Assembly (NCBI RefSeq): GCF_014643255.1
Contig: NZ_BMJI01000006.1
Coordinates: 104,936 to 168,935 of the forward strand
Origin: Tersicoccus solisilvae
Lineage (GTDB): Bacteria > Actinomycetota > Actinomycetes > Actinomycetales > Micrococcaceae
DNA: 64,000 nucleotides
Reading direction: 5' to 3'
The notes below the pieces were generated by a model. That model was not told the origin of the DNA. It saw nothing but the letters and a program-made list of their open reading frames with translations, and did not search any database. Positions 49,770 to 58,482 of this stretch are shown piece by piece. The translations under genes and the position numbers were made by a program. Position 1 is the stretch's first letter; the number at the start of each line of letters is the position of its first letter.

Positions 49770-52162
49770 GCGCGTCAGCGGTCACCTGGTTCGAGCACCT
49801 GGGCCTGGCCGACCTGCCGACGGTCGGGGGGAAGAACGCCTCCCTCGGGGAGATGGTCCAGGCGCTGGCGGCCAGCGGCGTCCGAGTACCCGACGGGTTC
49901 GCGATCTCCGCGGAGGTGTACCGCGAGTTCGTGAACGCGAACGGCATCCGCCCCGCTCTCGAGCAGGCACTGGCCGCCTTCCGGGCGGGCGAGGCGAGCC
50001 TTCGCGCCACCGGTGAGCGGCTGCGTGCGCTCTTCCTCGGCGGCGACGTCTCCGGCCCGGCCGCGGATCGGATCCGCGCGTGCTACCGCGAGCTCGCCCG
50101 ACGGGCGGGAGAACCCGATCCCCGCGTGGCGGTGCGCAGCAGCGCGACGGCGGAGGACCTGCCGGACGCGAGCTTCGCCGGGCAGCAGGAGACGTATCTC
50201 AACGTCCAGGGCGACGACGAGCTGCTCGCGGCGTGCCGGCGCTGCTACGCCTCGCTCTTCACCGATCGGGCGATCACCTACCGGGAGCTCAAGGGCTTCG
50301 ACCACCTGCAGGTCGGCCTGTCCATCGGGGTACAGCGCATGGTCGGCGCGGACGAGGGCGGCTCCGGCGTGATGTTCTCGCTCGACACCGAGAGCGGCTT
50401 CCCCCACGTGGTCGTGATCAGTGCGGCCTGGGGACTGGGCGAGACGGTGGTCCAGGGTGCCGTCGACCCGGACAAGTACCTCGTCCACAAGCACCTGTTG
50501 GACGTCGCGCCCTGTCCTATCGTCGAGAAGACCCGCGGCGCCAAGCTGCGGAAGATGGTCCTCGGGCCGGGCGCTTCGGGCACCCGCCTGGTCGACACCA
50601 CGGCCGAGGAGCGCGGGCGCCTCGTGCTGGACGACGAGGACGTCCTGCACCTGGCCCGGTGGGCCGTGCTCGTGGAGAACCACTACGGGCGTCCCATGGA
50701 CATGGAGTGGGCGAAGGAGGGCCGGACCGGCGAGCTGTTCATGCTGCAGGCCCGGCCCGAGACCGTCCAGGCTCGCCGGGCCGCCAACCGTTTCACCGTC
50801 CACCGCCTGACCGGCACCGGCGAGGTCCTGCTCACCGGCGCGGCCATCGGGGACGGCATCTCCGCCGGCGATGCCCGGATCGTCCGCAGTGCCGCGGACC
50901 TCGACGCCTTTCCGACCGGGTCGGTCCTCGTCGCCGAGATGACGGACCCGGACTGGGTTCCGGCGATGCGGCGGGCCGCCGGGATCGTCACCGATCACGG
51001 CGGCTCGACCAGCCACGCCGCGATCGTCAGCCGCGAGCTGGGTCTGCCGGCCGTCGTCGGCACCGGGACCGCCACCGACCGGTTGGTGGACGGGCAGCCG
51101 ATCACGCTCTCCTGCGCGGAGGGGGACCAGGGACGGGTCTACGACCGGGTGCTGCCGTTCACCACCGAGGACGTGGATCTCGGGGAGCTCCCGGAGACGC
51201 GGACCGCCCTGATGGTCAACGTGGCCAGTCCGGCGGCGGCCTTCCAGTGGTGGCGGCTGCCGGCCGACGGCGTGGGCCTGGCCCGGATGGAGTTCATCAT
51301 CACCAGCCTGATCCAGGCTCACCCCCTGGCGCTCCTTCATCCCGAGCGGGTCACGGACGCCGGCGAGCGCGCGCGCATCGCCGACCTCACCGCCGGTTTC
51401 GCCGACGGCGCCGAGTTCTTCGTCCAGACGCTGGCCCGCGGCATCGCCAAACTGGCCACCCCGTACCACCCCCACCGGGTGATCGTGCGGTTGAGCGACT
51501 TCAAGTCCAACGAGTACGCCCACCTGCTCGGCGGCGTCGCGTTCGAGGAGCCCGAGGAGAACCCGATGTTGGGCTTCCGGGGCGCCTCCCGCTACTACCA
51601 TCCCCGCTACCGGGAGGGCTTCGCACTCGAGTGCCGGGCGCTGGCGCTGGTCCGTACCCACCTCGGCTTCGCCAACGTGGCGGTCATGGTGCCGTTCTGC
51701 CGTACCGTCGCCGAGGCCGACCGGGTGCTGGCCGAGATGGCCGCCAACGGGCTGCGCCGGGGCGAGGACGGACTGCAGGTGTGGATGATGTGCGAGGTCC
51801 CCTCCAACGCGGTCCTCGCCGAGCAGTTCGCCACCCGTTTCGACGGCTTCTCCATCGGCTCCAACGACCTGACCCAGCTTCTGCTGGGCATCGACCGCGA
51901 CTCCGACGTGCTACGGCCCCTGTTCGACGAGCGGGACGAGGCGGTCACCCGCACGATCGCCCAGGTGATCCGGACCGCGCACGACGCCGGTATCCCGGTG
52001 GGGATCTGCGGGCAGGCCCCGAGTGACCATCCCGAGTTCGCCGCGTTCCTCGTCCGGGCGGGCATCGATTCGATCTCCCTCAATCCGGACAGCTTCCTGC
52101 GCACCGCGCGGCTGGTGGCCGACGCGGAACAGCAGGCCGGCGGGCGGGTGGCCCCGGCATGA
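49766..52162 (+). CDS. ppsA: Phosphoenolpyruvate synthase
   Basis: Makes PEP from pyruvate and ATP (releasing AMP and phosphate), opposing pyruvate kinase. The 798-residue protein has the N-terminal ATP-grasp domain (LPTVGGKNASLGEMVQAL; VAVRSSATAEDLPDASFAGQ; AWGLGETVVQGAVDPD), the swivelling phosphohistidine domain (DHGGSTSHAAIVSRELGLPA) and the C-terminal PEP-binding barrel (ARMEFIITSLIQAHP; GSNDLTQLLLGIDRDS; GICGQAPSDHPEFA). The TTG start at 49766 overlaps the upstream TGA and has CAGGAG seven bases before it. Expression with the copper-type and stress genes suggests a carbon-storage or dormancy role. Confidence 0.94.
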   Translation: MSASAVTWFEHLGLADLPTVGGKNASLGEMVQALAASGVRVPDGFAISAEVYREFVNANGIRPALEQALAAFRAGEASLRATGERLRALFLGGDVSGPAADRIRACYRELARRAGEPDPRVAVRSSATAEDLPDASFAGQQETYLNVQGDDELLAACRRCYASLFTDRAITYRELKGFDHLQVGLSIGVQRMVGADEGGSGVMFSLDTESGFPHVVVISAAWGLGETVVQGAVDPDKYLVHKHLLDVAPCPIVEKTRGAKLRKMVLGPGASGTRLVDTTAEERGRLVLDDEDVLHLARWAVLVENHYGRPMDMEWAKEGRTGELFMLQARPETVQARRAANRFTVHRLTGTGEVLLTGAAIGDGISAGDARIVRSAADLDAFPTGSVLVAEMTDPDWVPAMRRAAGIVTDHGGSTSHAAIVSRELGLPAVVGTGTATDRLVDGQPITLSCAEGDQGRVYDRVLPFTTEDVDLGELPETRTALMVNVASPAAAFQWWRLPADGVGLARMEFIITSLIQAHPLALLHPERVTDAGERARIADLTAGFADGAEFFVQTLARGIAKLATPYHPHRVIVRLSDFKSNEYAHLLGGVAFEEPEENPMLGFRGASRYYHPRYREGFALECRALALVRTHLGFANVAVMVPFCRTVAEADRVLAEMAANGLRRGEDGLQVWMMCEVPSNAVLAEQFATRFDGFSIGSNDLTQLLLGIDRDSDVLRPLFDERDEAVTRTIAQVIRTAHDAGIPVGICGQAPSDHPEFAAFLVRAGIDSISLNPDSFLRTARLVADAEQQAGGRVAPA

Positions 52163-52232
52163 CCGTCCGGCGCCACGTCCCGAGCCGTCCCGGCCCGTCA
52201 TCCCATCCGCACCCCATCCGCCGGAGGCCGTC

Positions 52233-53819
52233 ATGAGCACGCCCACGCGCCCGATCGCCGCTCCCCCGCCCCGTCAGCCCTCGGGGCCCCCGTGGACGGG
52301 TCCGCCGGGCTCGATCCGTCCGGGGCCTGCGCATCGCACTCGGCCGGGCCACTGGGTCGTGCTCGTCATCGGGGTCCTGCTCACGACGACGGGCTTCGGC
52401 CTGACGGTCGGCGGTGCCGTGGTCCTGGGCGCCGACGCGAGCAGGGACGACGACGGCTACATCGGCTCCGGCACGGAGCGCTACGCGACCTCCGGCTATG
52501 CGCTGACGTCGCCGTCGTTACGGCTCGATCTCGGGAACCTCTCGTCCACGGGAGCCCCGGCCCTTTCCGACGTCGTCAGCGTGCGGCTCCGGGTGAACCC
52601 CGTGGTGCCGGGAGCGCAGACCTTCGTCGGGATCGGCGACACCGCGGCGGTGACGCGGTACCTGGACCAGGTGCCGGTCTCGGCCATCGCGACACCCGGG
52701 GGCGGTCCGCGCGCCACGGACCGCTCCGACGACGCGCGCGTCGGGCTGCCCGTCAGCGGCGGCGACCGCGCGCCGGCGGGGCCGGGCTCCCAGGACCTCT
52801 GGACGATCTCCTCGCACGGCGCCGGAACGCAAGAGCTGGCCATGGACCTGCCCTCCGGCGACTGGACCCTGGTGGTGATGAACGCCGACGGGTCGCGCCC
52901 GGTCTGGGTGGACATGCAGGCGGCGGTCAGATCCCCCGTGGTCGGCCCGCTCGGCGGAGGCCTGCTGGCGGCCGGACTCGTCGGCCTCGTCGTCGGCATC
53001 CCGCTGCTGCTGCTGGGCGCGGCCGGTCTCGGCCGGGACATCGCGCCCGACGTTCCCGGGCCGCATCCGCCGGGCCAGCCAGGGTCGATGGCCTCCGGCG
53101 GCGGCGGGGAGCGCCTGGTTCCGCCGAGCTGGCCGTCGCCGTACCCGGTGTGGTTCCAGGGTTTCCTGGACCCCCGCCTGTCCCGCGGCCTGTGGCTGGT
53201 GAAATGGATCCTCGGGGTGCCGCACTACCTGGTGCTGGCGCTGTTGTGGGTCGCGGTGCTGGTCACCTCCCTCGCCGCCGGCCTCGTCGTCCTCGTCACG
53301 GGACGGTATCCGCGCGCCTGGTTCGCCTTCACGGTCGGCGTGCTGCGCTGGAACTGGCGGGTCGGCTTCTACGCCTACTCCGCGCTCGGAACCGACCGCT
53401 ACCCGCCCTTCTCCCTGGACCACGCCGACTATCCCGCCGACCTCGACGTCGCCTACCCCGGTCGGCTGTCGCACGGACTGGTCCTCGTCAAGTGGTGGCT
53501 GCTGGCCCTCCCCCACCTGATCATCGTCGCCCTGCTCACCGGGGGCACCGTCGCAGCCTGGCGGTGGTGGGGCACGGGCGCCTTCGGTGGGGGGTGGAGC
53601 TGGTCCGTGCTGGGCGTCCTCGTCCTCGTGGCCGGCGTGATCCTCCTCATCGGCCGCCGGTATCCGCGGGACCTGTTCGATCTGGTGATGGGTCTGAACC
53701 GGTGGATCCACCGCGTCGCCGCCTACGTCCTGCTGCTCCGCGACGAGTACCCGCCGTTCCGGCTGGAGCAGGGCCCCATCGATCGGCCGACACCCACGAA
53801 GCCTCCCCCGCCCGCCTGA
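52233..53819 (+). CDS. Membrane protein with two DUF4389 domains
   Basis: A 528-residue protein. A Pro-rich N-terminus leads to one membrane helix (WVVLVIGVLLTTTGFGLTVG), an exported beta-rich region of about 170 residues, then another helix (LLAAGLVGLVVGIPLLLLGA). Two C-terminal DUF4389 units follow (about 300-410 and 415-515). Each has the pattern RLSRGLWLVKWILGVPHYLV and two helices followed by RYPRxxFxxxxGxxRWxxRV and a tail DxYPPF. The function of DUF4389 is unknown. ATG 52233 follows GGAGG. It lies 70 bp after ppsA and is probably the last gene of that transcript. The next 145 bp contain nothing recognisable apart from a promoter for the following gene. Confidence 0.85.
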   Translation: MSTPTRPIAAPPPRQPSGPPWTGPPGSIRPGPAHRTRPGHWVVLVIGVLLTTTGFGLTVGGAVVLGADASRDDDGYIGSGTERYATSGYALTSPSLRLDLGNLSSTGAPALSDVVSVRLRVNPVVPGAQTFVGIGDTAAVTRYLDQVPVSAIATPGGGPRATDRSDDARVGLPVSGGDRAPAGPGSQDLWTISSHGAGTQELAMDLPSGDWTLVVMNADGSRPVWVDMQAAVRSPVVGPLGGGLLAAGLVGLVVGIPLLLLGAAGLGRDIAPDVPGPHPPGQPGSMASGGGGERLVPPSWPSPYPVWFQGFLDPRLSRGLWLVKWILGVPHYLVLALLWVAVLVTSLAAGLVVLVTGRYPRAWFAFTVGVLRWNWRVGFYAYSALGTDRYPPFSLDHADYPADLDVAYPGRLSHGLVLVKWWLLALPHLIIVALLTGGTVAAWRWWGTGAFGGGWSWSVLGVLVLVAGVILLIGRRYPRDLFDLVMGLNRWIHRVAAYVLLLRDEYPPFRLEQGPIDRPTPTKPPPPA

Positions 53820-53951
53820 CCGCACCGGGCACCTCATCCGCCGGGGCGGACCTGTCGATCCGTCGGTCGCGGAACAGAGGGGTCGGGCGGCAGGGATGCT
53901 CGCGCCGATGCGCAACGTCGTTCCACCCGCATTTCCTCTCGGATACCGTGC

Positions 53952-53957
53952 TACGTT
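53952..53957 (+). promoter_or_regulatory. Putative leaderless -10 box of TIGR03085 gene
   Basis: TACGTT ends 7 bases before the ATG at 53965, with no Shine-Dalgarno. Confidence 0.45.
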
Positions 53958-53964
53958 CGCCGTG

Positions 53965-54594
53965 ATGGACTTCGTGCAGCTCTCCCGGGAGGCGCTGGCC
54001 GAGACGCTGCTGGCGGCCGGCCCGGGCCGCGACACCCTCTGCGAGGGCTGGCGCACGCAGGAGCTCGCCGCGCATCTGTACCTGCGGGAGCACCGGCCCG
54101 GCGCGGCCGCCGGGATCGCCCTGCCCCCGCTCGCCGAGCGGACCGAGCGGCGCACCCGGGAACTGGCGGCCACCGCGAGCACCCAGGCGGACTTCGCGGC
54201 CCTCGTCGAGCGCTTCCGGCGGGAACCCTCGCTGCTCAGCCCGCGGCGCCTGCCTCGGCTGGCCGCCCGGGTGAACCTGCTCGAGTACTTCGTGCACACC
54301 GAGGACGTGCGTCGCGCCGTCGACGAATGGGCGCCCCGCATCCTGGATGCCGACTACGAGGCGGCCCTGTGGGAGCGGCTCGTGGCCTTCGCGTCGTTCG
54401 CCTACCGCTCGTCGCCCGTCGGTGTCGTCCTGGTCGATCCCGAGGGCTACCGGCACGTGGCCCGGCGTGCGGCCGACGCGGTCGCCGTCACGGGGGCACC
54501 CGGGGAGCTGCTGATGCACGCGTCGGGCCGCCGTACCGAGGCGCTGGTGACGGTCGAGGGATCGGCGGAGGCGATCGCCGCACTCGCCGGCTGA
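53965..54594 (+). CDS. TIGR03085-family putative metal-binding protein
   Basis: A 209-residue helical protein of the DinB/mycothiol-dependent maleylpyruvate isomerase-like superfamily. It begins with a four-helix bundle (LSREALAETLLAAGPGRDTL; CEGWRTQELAAHLYLREHRP with a His metal ligand; FVHTEDVRRA with a second His). A C-terminal half has the pattern GVVLVDPEG and GAPGELLMHASGR. TIGR03085 proteins are usually next to hisF/hisI in actinobacteria, their role unknown. It is convergent with hisF, 17 bp apart. Confidence 0.85.
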   Translation: MDFVQLSREALAETLLAAGPGRDTLCEGWRTQELAAHLYLREHRPGAAAGIALPPLAERTERRTRELAATASTQADFAALVERFRREPSLLSPRRLPRLAARVNLLEYFVHTEDVRRAVDEWAPRILDADYEAALWERLVAFASFAYRSSPVGVVLVDPEGYRHVARRAADAVAVTGAPGELLMHASGRRTEALVTVEGSAEAIAALAG

Positions 54595-54611
54595 CCCCGC
54601 CCCGCCCGGGC

Positions 54612-55385
54612 TCAGCGGACGGGGTGGCCCGCCGCCCGGATCGCGGCCTTGACCTGGGCGATGGCGTCGTCCGGGCCGAAGTGGAACACCGAGGCCGCCA
54701 ACACGGCGTCGGCACCGGCGTCCACCGCCGGCGGGAAGTGCTCGGGGACGCCGGCCCCGCCGGAGGCGATCAGCGGGATGCCGACCTCGGCCCGCACGGC
54801 CGCGATCAGCTCGAGGTCGAAGCCGTCCTTGGTGCCGTCCGCGTCGATCGAGTTGAGCAGGATCTCGCCCACGCCGCGCTCGGCGGCCTGCCGCGCCCAG
54901 GCGAGGGCGTCGATGCCGGTCCCGCGCCGGCCGCCGTGCGTGGTGACCTCGAAGCCCGAGTCGGTGCGGGCGTCGCCGCGCACGCGGCGGGCGTCCAGGG
55001 AGAGCACGAGCACCTGGGAGCCGAACCGGGTCACGATCTCGTCGATCACCTCCGGTCGATCCACCGCCGCGGTGTTGATCGAGGTCTTGTCGGCGCCCTC
55101 GCGCAGCAGCCGGTCGACGTCGGCGGCCGAGCGGACGCCGCCACCCACGGTCAGCGGGATGAAGACCTCCTCGGCCGCGCGGCGGACCACGTCGTAGGTG
55201 GTGGCGCGGTTGCCGGAGGAGGCGGTCACGTCGAGGAAGGTGAGTTCGTCCGCCCCGGCCCGGTCGTACCGGTGAGCCAGTTCCACCGGATCGCCGGCGT
55301 CGCGCAGCCCCTCGAACTGCACGCCCTTGACCACCCGGCCGGCGTCGACGTCCAGGCACGGGATGACGCGGATCGCCACGCTCAT
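54612..55385 (-). CDS. hisF: Imidazole glycerol phosphate synthase cyclase subunit
   Basis: With HisH forms IGP and AICAR in histidine synthesis. The 257-residue half-barrel repeat protein has [83 protein letters not shown] (catalytic Asp) and [15 protein letters not shown] 55385 (MSVAIRV) follows GGAGATC. It lies 26 bp downstream of hisG. hisH and hisA are not in the window. Confidence 0.97.
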   Translation of the reverse strand: MSVAIRVIPCLDVDAGRVVKGVQFEGLRDAGDPVELAHRYDRAGADELTFLDVTASSGNRATTYDVVRRAAEEVFIPLTVGGGVRSAADVDRLLREGADKTSINTAAVDRPEVIDEIVTRFGSQVLVLSLDARRVRGDARTDSGFEVTTHGGRRGTGIDALAWARQAAERGVGEILLNSIDADGTKDGFDLELIAAVRAEVGIPLIASGGAGVPEHFPPAVDAGADAVLAASVFHFGPDDAIAQVKAAIRAAGHPVR

Positions 55386-55411
55386 GTCGATCTCCTTCGG
55401 GGCGGCGGAAC

Positions 55412-56254
55412 TCAGATCCGGGCGGCGTGGATGGCGCTGGTGAGGATGGCGCGCGCGCCGAGCTCGTACAGCTCGTCCATCATGCGGTTGGTCTGCGTCC
55501 GCAGCACCATCGCCCGGACGGCCACCCACTGCCCGTCCCGCAGCGGTGAGATGGTCGGCGACTCCAGGCCCGGCGTGATGGCGGACGCGGCGTCGACCAG
55601 GTCGGCGCGGATGTCGTAGTCCATCATCACGTAGCGACGCGCCACGAGAACGCCCTGCAGGCGCCGGATCAGTACGTCGAGGCCCTCGGGCTCGTGCCCG
55701 TCCCGGCCGATCAGCACGGCCTCGGAGCGCAGGATCGGCTCCCCGAACGTCTCCATCCCGGCGGCGCGCAGGGTGGTGCCGGTCTCGACGACGTCGGCGA
55801 TCGCGTCGGCCACCCCGAGCCGCACGGAGGACTCGACGGCGCCGTCGAGCCGCACGACCGACGCGTCGACGCCCCGTTCGGCCAGGTAGCGGCGCAGCAG
55901 GCCGTCGTAGCTGGTGGCCAGCCGGCGGCCGGCCAGCTGCTCGATGGTGGTGAACCGGCCCAGCGGCCCGGCGAAGCGGAAGGTGGAGGCGGCGAAGCCC
56001 AGCTCCATCAGTTCGACGGCGTCGGCGCCGGAGTCGAGCAGCAGGTCCCGGCCGGTCAGGCCGACGTCGAGGGTGCCGGAGCCCACGTAGACGGCGATGT
56101 CACGCGGGCGCAGGTAGAAGAACTCGACGTGGTTCTCCTGGTCGGTCAGGACCAGTTCCCGGGTGTCGCGGCGCTGCCGGTAGCCGGCCTCGCTGAGCAT
56201 CGTGGTGGCGGCTTCGGACAGGGAGCCCTTGTTGGGGACGGCGACGCGGAGCAT
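55412..56254 (-). CDS. hisG: ATP phosphoribosyltransferase
   Basis: Couples ATP and PRPP in the first, feedback-inhibited step of histidine synthesis. The 280-residue protein is the long form: two substrate-binding lobes ([53 protein letters not shown] with the PRPP loop) and the C-terminal ACT-like regulatory domain ([20 protein letters not shown]). ATG 56254 follows GGAAAGAG; the frame is open further upstream without conservation. It is followed by hisF. Confidence 0.96.
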   Translation of the reverse strand: MLRVAVPNKGSLSEAATTMLSEAGYRQRRDTRELVLTDQENHVEFFYLRPRDIAVYVGSGTLDVGLTGRDLLLDSGADAVELMELGFAASTFRFAGPLGRFTTIEQLAGRRLATSYDGLLRRYLAERGVDASVVRLDGAVESSVRLGVADAIADVVETGTTLRAAGMETFGEPILRSEAVLIGRDGHEPEGLDVLIRRLQGVLVARRYVMMDYDIRADLVDAASAITPGLESPTISPLRDGQWVAVRAMVLRTQTNRMMDELYELGARAILTSAIHAARI

Positions 56255-56295
56255 GGGGTCTCTTTCCAGGAGGGATCTGACGGCGGACGGGCGGC

Positions 56296-56559
56296 CTACA
56301 GATGTCGGTAGACGTCCTCGAGCGTCAGCCCCTTGGCGATCATCATCACCTGCACGTGGTAGAGCAGCTGCGAGATCTCCTCGGCCGCCTCCTCGTCGGT
56401 CTCGTACTCGGCGGCCATCCACACCTCGGCGGCCTCCTCGACGATCTTCTTGCCGATGCCGTGCACGCCGGCGTCCAGCTCCGCGACGGTCCGGGAGCCG
56501 TCGGGGCGGTCGGCGGCCTTGGCGCGCAGCTCGGCGAAGAGGGAATCGAAGGATTTCAC
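56296..56559 (-). CDS. hisE: Phosphoribosyl-ATP pyrophosphatase
   Basis: Hydrolyses PR-ATP to PR-AMP, the second histidine step. The 87-residue helical enzyme ([36 protein letters not shown] with metal-binding Glu residues; [18 protein letters not shown]) is complete and not fused to hisI. I prefer the GTG at 56559 over the one at 56568: it gives the usual MKSFDSLF beginning, and a TAACGT -10 box ends exactly 7 bases upstream, like the other leaderless starts here. It lies 41 bp before hisG, probably one operon. Confidence 0.94.
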   Translation of the reverse strand: MKSFDSLFAELRAKAADRPDGSRTVAELDAGVHGIGKKIVEEAAEVWMAAEYETDEEAAEEISQLLYHVQVMMIAKGLTLEDVYRHL

Positions 56560-56566
56560 GGCCCCC

Positions 56567-56572
56567 ACGTTA
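56567..56572 (-). promoter_or_regulatory. Putative leaderless -10 box of hisE-hisG-hisF
   Basis: TAACGT on the minus strand ends 7 bases before GTG 56559. It overlaps the ribH stop codon. Confidence 0.4.
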
Positions 56573-57082
56573 CCGTCGTCCCGCCCGGGCCCCGGTATCG
56601 GCGGCGGCGGCTCCCGTCACACCGGCCAGCACCGCGGCCGTGTTCAGCGCAGCGGCGGCCGCCTCGAACCCCTTGTCCTCGCTCGAGCCCTCCAGGCCGG
56701 CGCGATCGAGCGCCTGGGCCTCGGTGTCGCAGGTGAGGACGCCGAAGCCGACGGGAACGCCCGTGGTCACGGACACGTCGGTCAGCCCGGTGGTCGCGGC
56801 GGAGCACACGTACTCGAAGTGCGGGGTGCCGCCGCGGATCACGACGCCGAGCGCGACGACGGCGTCCACGGTGGGGGCAAGCCGCGCGGCGGCGACCGGC
56901 AGCTCGAAGGACCCGGGCACGCGCACCTCGACGGCGGTGGCACCGGCGGCCTCGACGGCACGGCGGGCGCCGGCGAGCAGGCCGCCCATCACCCGCTCGT
57001 GCCAGGAGGCGGCGACGATGGCGACGCGCAGGTCCTTCGTGCCGGGGTCGAGGGTGGGCTGGGGGGCGCCGTGGCCGCTCAT
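56570..57082 (-). CDS. ribH: 6,7-dimethyl-8-ribityllumazine synthase
   Basis: Condenses the ribityl-amino-uracil with dihydroxybutanone phosphate, the penultimate riboflavin step. A 170-residue protein with [14 protein letters not shown], the substrate loop [37 protein letters not shown] with the catalytic His, and [16 protein letters not shown]. The ATG overlaps the ribB stop (ATGA). It is the last gene of the rib operon. Confidence 0.96.
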   Translation of the reverse strand: MSGHGAPQPTLDPGTKDLRVAIVAASWHERVMGGLLAGARRAVEAAGATAVEVRVPGSFELPVAAARLAPTVDAVVALGVVIRGGTPHFEYVCSAATTGLTDVSVTTGVPVGFGVLTCDTEAQALDRAGLEGSSEDKGFEAAAAALNTAAVLAGVTGAAAADTGARAGRR

Positions 57083-57819
57083 CGGGGATCCTCCTGGGTC
57101 GGGGTGGTACGGGGGGCCATGCTGCTGGTCATGGTGCTGGGTGCCGGCTCGACGGGATGCCGGGCGAGGTGGACGATCAGGTCGGCGATGCTGATCAGCA
57201 CCAGGCCGTGCTCGTCGGCGAAAGCGCGCAGGGCGGGCAGCCGCATCATCGACCCGTCGTCGTGCACGAGTTCGGCGATCACGCCGACCGGCCGGTGCCC
57301 GGTGGCCAGGCAGAGGGCCACCGCGGCCTCGGTGTGCCCGGGCCGGGCGTCGAGCAGCCCGTCCGCGGCGATCAGGGGGAACACGTGGCCGGGCCGGGTC
57401 AGGTCGGAGGCGGTGGCCGCGGGGTCGGCGAGCACCGTGGCGGTGCGGGCGCGGTCGGCCGCGCTGATGCCGGTGCTGACGCCGGTCGCGGCGTCGGTCG
57501 ACACGGTGTAGGCGGTGCCCTTGGGGTCCTCGTTGACGGCCAGCATCGGCGGCAGGGCCAGCAGCTGGGCACGCTCGGCGGTCAGCGGCACGCAGATCAC
57601 GCCCGAGGTGTACCGGACGGTGAACCCCATCAGGGCGGCGTCGGCACGCTCGGCCGGGAAGATGAGGTCGCCCTCGTTCTCGCGGTCCTCGTCGTCGACG
57701 ACGACGACGGGCCGCCCGTCGCTCAGGGCCGCCAGCGCGTCCGCGATCGGGTCGAGCCGGACGGCGCCCGGTGCCGTCGCCGTGCCGGACCGGTCGGCGG
57801 GGGTCGTCACGCCGTTCAC
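57079..57819 (-). CDS. ribB: 3,4-dihydroxy-2-butanone 4-phosphate synthase (monofunctional)
   Basis: Makes DHBP from ribulose 5-phosphate. The 246-residue protein has the active-site [57 protein letters not shown] and [13 protein letters not shown], and ends with [20 protein letters not shown] followed by a 25-residue polar tail. Most actinobacteria carry a bifunctional RibBA with a GTP cyclohydrolase II domain, which is absent here, so ribA must be elsewhere. The GTG start at 57819 overlaps the ribE stop (GTGA). Confidence 0.95.
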   Translation of the reverse strand: MNGVTTPADRSGTATAPGAVRLDPIADALAALSDGRPVVVVDDEDRENEGDLIFPAERADAALMGFTVRYTSGVICVPLTAERAQLLALPPMLAVNEDPKGTAYTVSTDAATGVSTGISAADRARTATVLADPAATASDLTRPGHVFPLIAADGLLDARPGHTEAAVALCLATGHRPVGVIAELVHDDGSMMRLPALRAFADEHGLVLISIADLIVHLARHPVEPAPSTMTSSMAPRTTPTQEDPR

Positions 57820-58481
57820 GCCTGCACCCCCGCGTCCGTCGTGCCGGCCGCCGGGGCGCCGATCGCCCCGAAGGCGGCGAGCCGGGCCGCGTACTTGGCC
57901 ATCACGTCCACCTCGAGGTTGACCCGGTGCCCCGGGCGCACCGCCCCGAGCGTGGTGACGGCGAGCGTGGTGGGGATGAGCCCGACCTCGAACCAGTGCT
58001 CCACGGCGCCGGCGGCACTGACGGCGGTCACGGTCAGGGACACCCCGTGGACGGCGACGGACCCCTTCTCGGCCAGGTAGGGAGCGAGCCCGGCGGGCAC
58101 GGTGAAGCGCAGCCGCTCCCAGTCGCCGTGGTCCTCGCGCTCGGCGAGGACGGCGACGCCGTCGACGTGGCCCTGCACGATGTGCCCGTCGAGGCGGTCG
58201 GTGGGCTGCAGGCACCGTTCGAGGTTGACCGTGTCGCCCGGCGCGAGCGAACCGATGGTGGTGCGCCGCAGGGTCTCCCCCATCACGTCCAGGCGCACGG
58301 TGCCGCCGTCGGCGGGGTCGGTGGTGGCGGTGAGGCAGACGCCGTCGACGGCCAGGGAGCCGCCGAACGGCAGGTCCGTGGCAGCGTCGTGCGCGGAGAG
58401 GGTCAGCACGGCGCTGTCGCGGGTCGGGTCGAGCGCGAGGTCCCGGACCGTGCCCTGGTCGGTGATGATGCCGGTGAACAT
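57816..58481 (-). CDS. ribE: Riboflavin synthase alpha chain
   Basis: Dismutates two lumazine molecules to riboflavin. The 221-residue protein is two tandem lumazine-binding barrels: [15 protein letters not shown] with [12 protein letters not shown] and NLERCL (residues 1-95), then [13 protein letters not shown] with [10 protein letters not shown] and VNLEVDV (97-200). ATG 58481 lies one base after the ribD stop, giving tight coupling. The gene is called ribE or ribC depending on the organism. Confidence 0.95.
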   Translation of the reverse strand: MFTGIITDQGTVRDLALDPTRDSAVLTLSAHDAATDLPFGGSLAVDGVCLTATTDPADGGTVRLDVMGETLRRTTIGSLAPGDTVNLERCLQPTDRLDGHIVQGHVDGVAVLAEREDHGDWERLRFTVPAGLAPYLAEKGSVAVHGVSLTVTAVSAAGAVEHWFEVGLIPTTLAVTTLGAVRPGHRVNLEVDVMAKYAARLAAFGAIGAPAAGTTDAGVQA

Positions 58482-58482
58482 G

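Noticed and set aside
33000..54000. Prophage or integrative element
   Set aside because: No integrase, transposase, phage or conjugation gene, and no flanking direct repeat was found, although the accessory nature of the block is clear.
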